Assembly (NCBI RefSeq): GCF_020911725.1
Contig: NZ_CP076620.1
Coordinates: 2,112,501-2,176,500 of the forward strand
Source of the DNA: Clostridium cadaveris
GTDB lineage: Bacteria > Bacillota > Clostridia > Clostridiales > Clostridiaceae
Length of the DNA stretch: 64,000 nt
Direction of reading: 5' to 3'
Shown one piece after another: positions 63,764 through 64,000 of this stretch; positions within the stretch are counted from its first letter, which is position 1; the number at the start of each line of letters is the position of its first letter. Both the position numbers and the translations under genes were made by a program. Under the pieces are notes generated by a model. The model worked only from the letters and a program-made list of their open reading frames with translations. It made no database searches and was not told the DNA's origin.

Positions 63764-64000
63764 CTATACTAAGTTCACTTTTACATTTAAGAATTTATCA
63801 TATATTGTTTGTTTTCTCTTAGTGAAAAAGAAAGAACATATACAGAATATACTAAAAGCATTAGCAATAATTTGTAAATAACTAAAATTATTACCTAATT
63901 TAAGCATCAGTATATCTACTAAATAAATATAATTAGGGTTCAATATCCCCCCTAATAAAAATATAATTAATCCTTGTCTCATTAATAGTGTCTTTTTCGA
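63764..64000 (-). CDS. Membrane protein fragment, cut by the window edge
   Basis: The frame is open to position 64000, so the true start is outside. The visible 78 codons have two hydrophobic helices (GLIIFLLGGILNPNYIYLVDILML and FSYLQIIANAFSIFCICSFFFT) and a basic tail. An ATG at 63982 has no ribosome site. It could be the end of a transporter in one operon with the sulfatase; I do not recognise the family. Confidence 0.4.
   Translation of the reverse strand, partial: SKKTLLMRQGLIIFLLGGILNPNYIYLVDILMLKLGNNFSYLQIIANAFSIFCICSFFFTKRKQTIYDKFLNVKVNLV

Overview
The window is AT-rich, densely packed, low-GC Gram-positive DNA. Many genes have strong AGGAGG-type ribosome sites, some start at TTG, and spore-coat-type genes are present. 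Together with histidine, tryptophan, D-amino-acid and peptide catabolism, this points to a proteolytic, spore-forming anaerobe of the genus Clostridium. That is inferred from gene content; no rRNA or tRNA gene was seen.

Layout. 0.2-3.6 kb: histidine catabolism (hutU-hutI). 3.8-8.2 kb: EamA exporter, Nudix hydrolase, D,D-carboxypeptidase, flavin reductase-like protein, YibQ-like deacetylase. 8.3-10.7 kb: MFS exporter plus ArsR-type regulator, with a perfect inverted repeat around the promoter -10. 10.7-14.9 kb: amino-sugar group (PTS EIICB, nanE, RpiR regulator) and a PdxY-like kinase. 15-19.3 kb: DUF368 protein and a SNF2/SWIM helicase. 19.5-20.4 kb: tryptophan transporter trpP under a T-box with a UGG specifier. 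20.5-26 kb: YhhN protein, tldD with a tldE/pmbA partner cut by one stop codon, and a MutS2-like protein without an Smr domain, preceded by a strong promoter and a structured, terminator-ended leader. 26.5-30.4 kb: DUF3862 lipoprotein-like protein, a four-part CoA-disulfide reductase/rhodanese/TusA/DsrE fusion and its divergent thiol-sensor repressor. 30.4-34.5 kb: tryptophanase, M32 carboxypeptidase, a diguanylate cyclase. 34.6-40.4 kb: regulator, a dcuC-type transporter gene split by an intact IS3-family element, and an M20 peptidase. 40.4-48.5 kb: a sigma-54 regulon (YgeV-like activator, diaminopropionate ammonia-lyase, YgeY hydrolase, sodium symporter, N-acyl-D-amino-acid deacylase, RidA). 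48.8-50.1 kb: manganese catalase and two coat-type genes, one with an internal stop. 50.2-52.4 kb: siroheme-reductase-like protein, GNAT, endonuclease IV. 52.7-57.9 kb: DUF979/DUF969 membrane pair with a giant M14 carboxypeptidase. 58.2-61.4 kb: MarR regulator, MalY-type C-S lyase, DAACS symporter. 61.5-64 kb: TauE/SafE exporter and a sulfatase, then the window ends inside a membrane gene.

How it fits together. Most transporters and enzymes serve uptake and breakdown of amino acids and peptides. The best-defined regulatory unit is the sigma-54 one: an exact -24/-12 element, three 14-bp repeats upstream at enhancer distance, and the activator gene next door. Three genes are visibly broken (dcuC by the IS; tldE and a coat gene by single in-frame stops), each with otherwise good reading frames, suggesting recent loss or sequence error. 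No CRISPR array, prophage, plasmid function or defence island was recognised.
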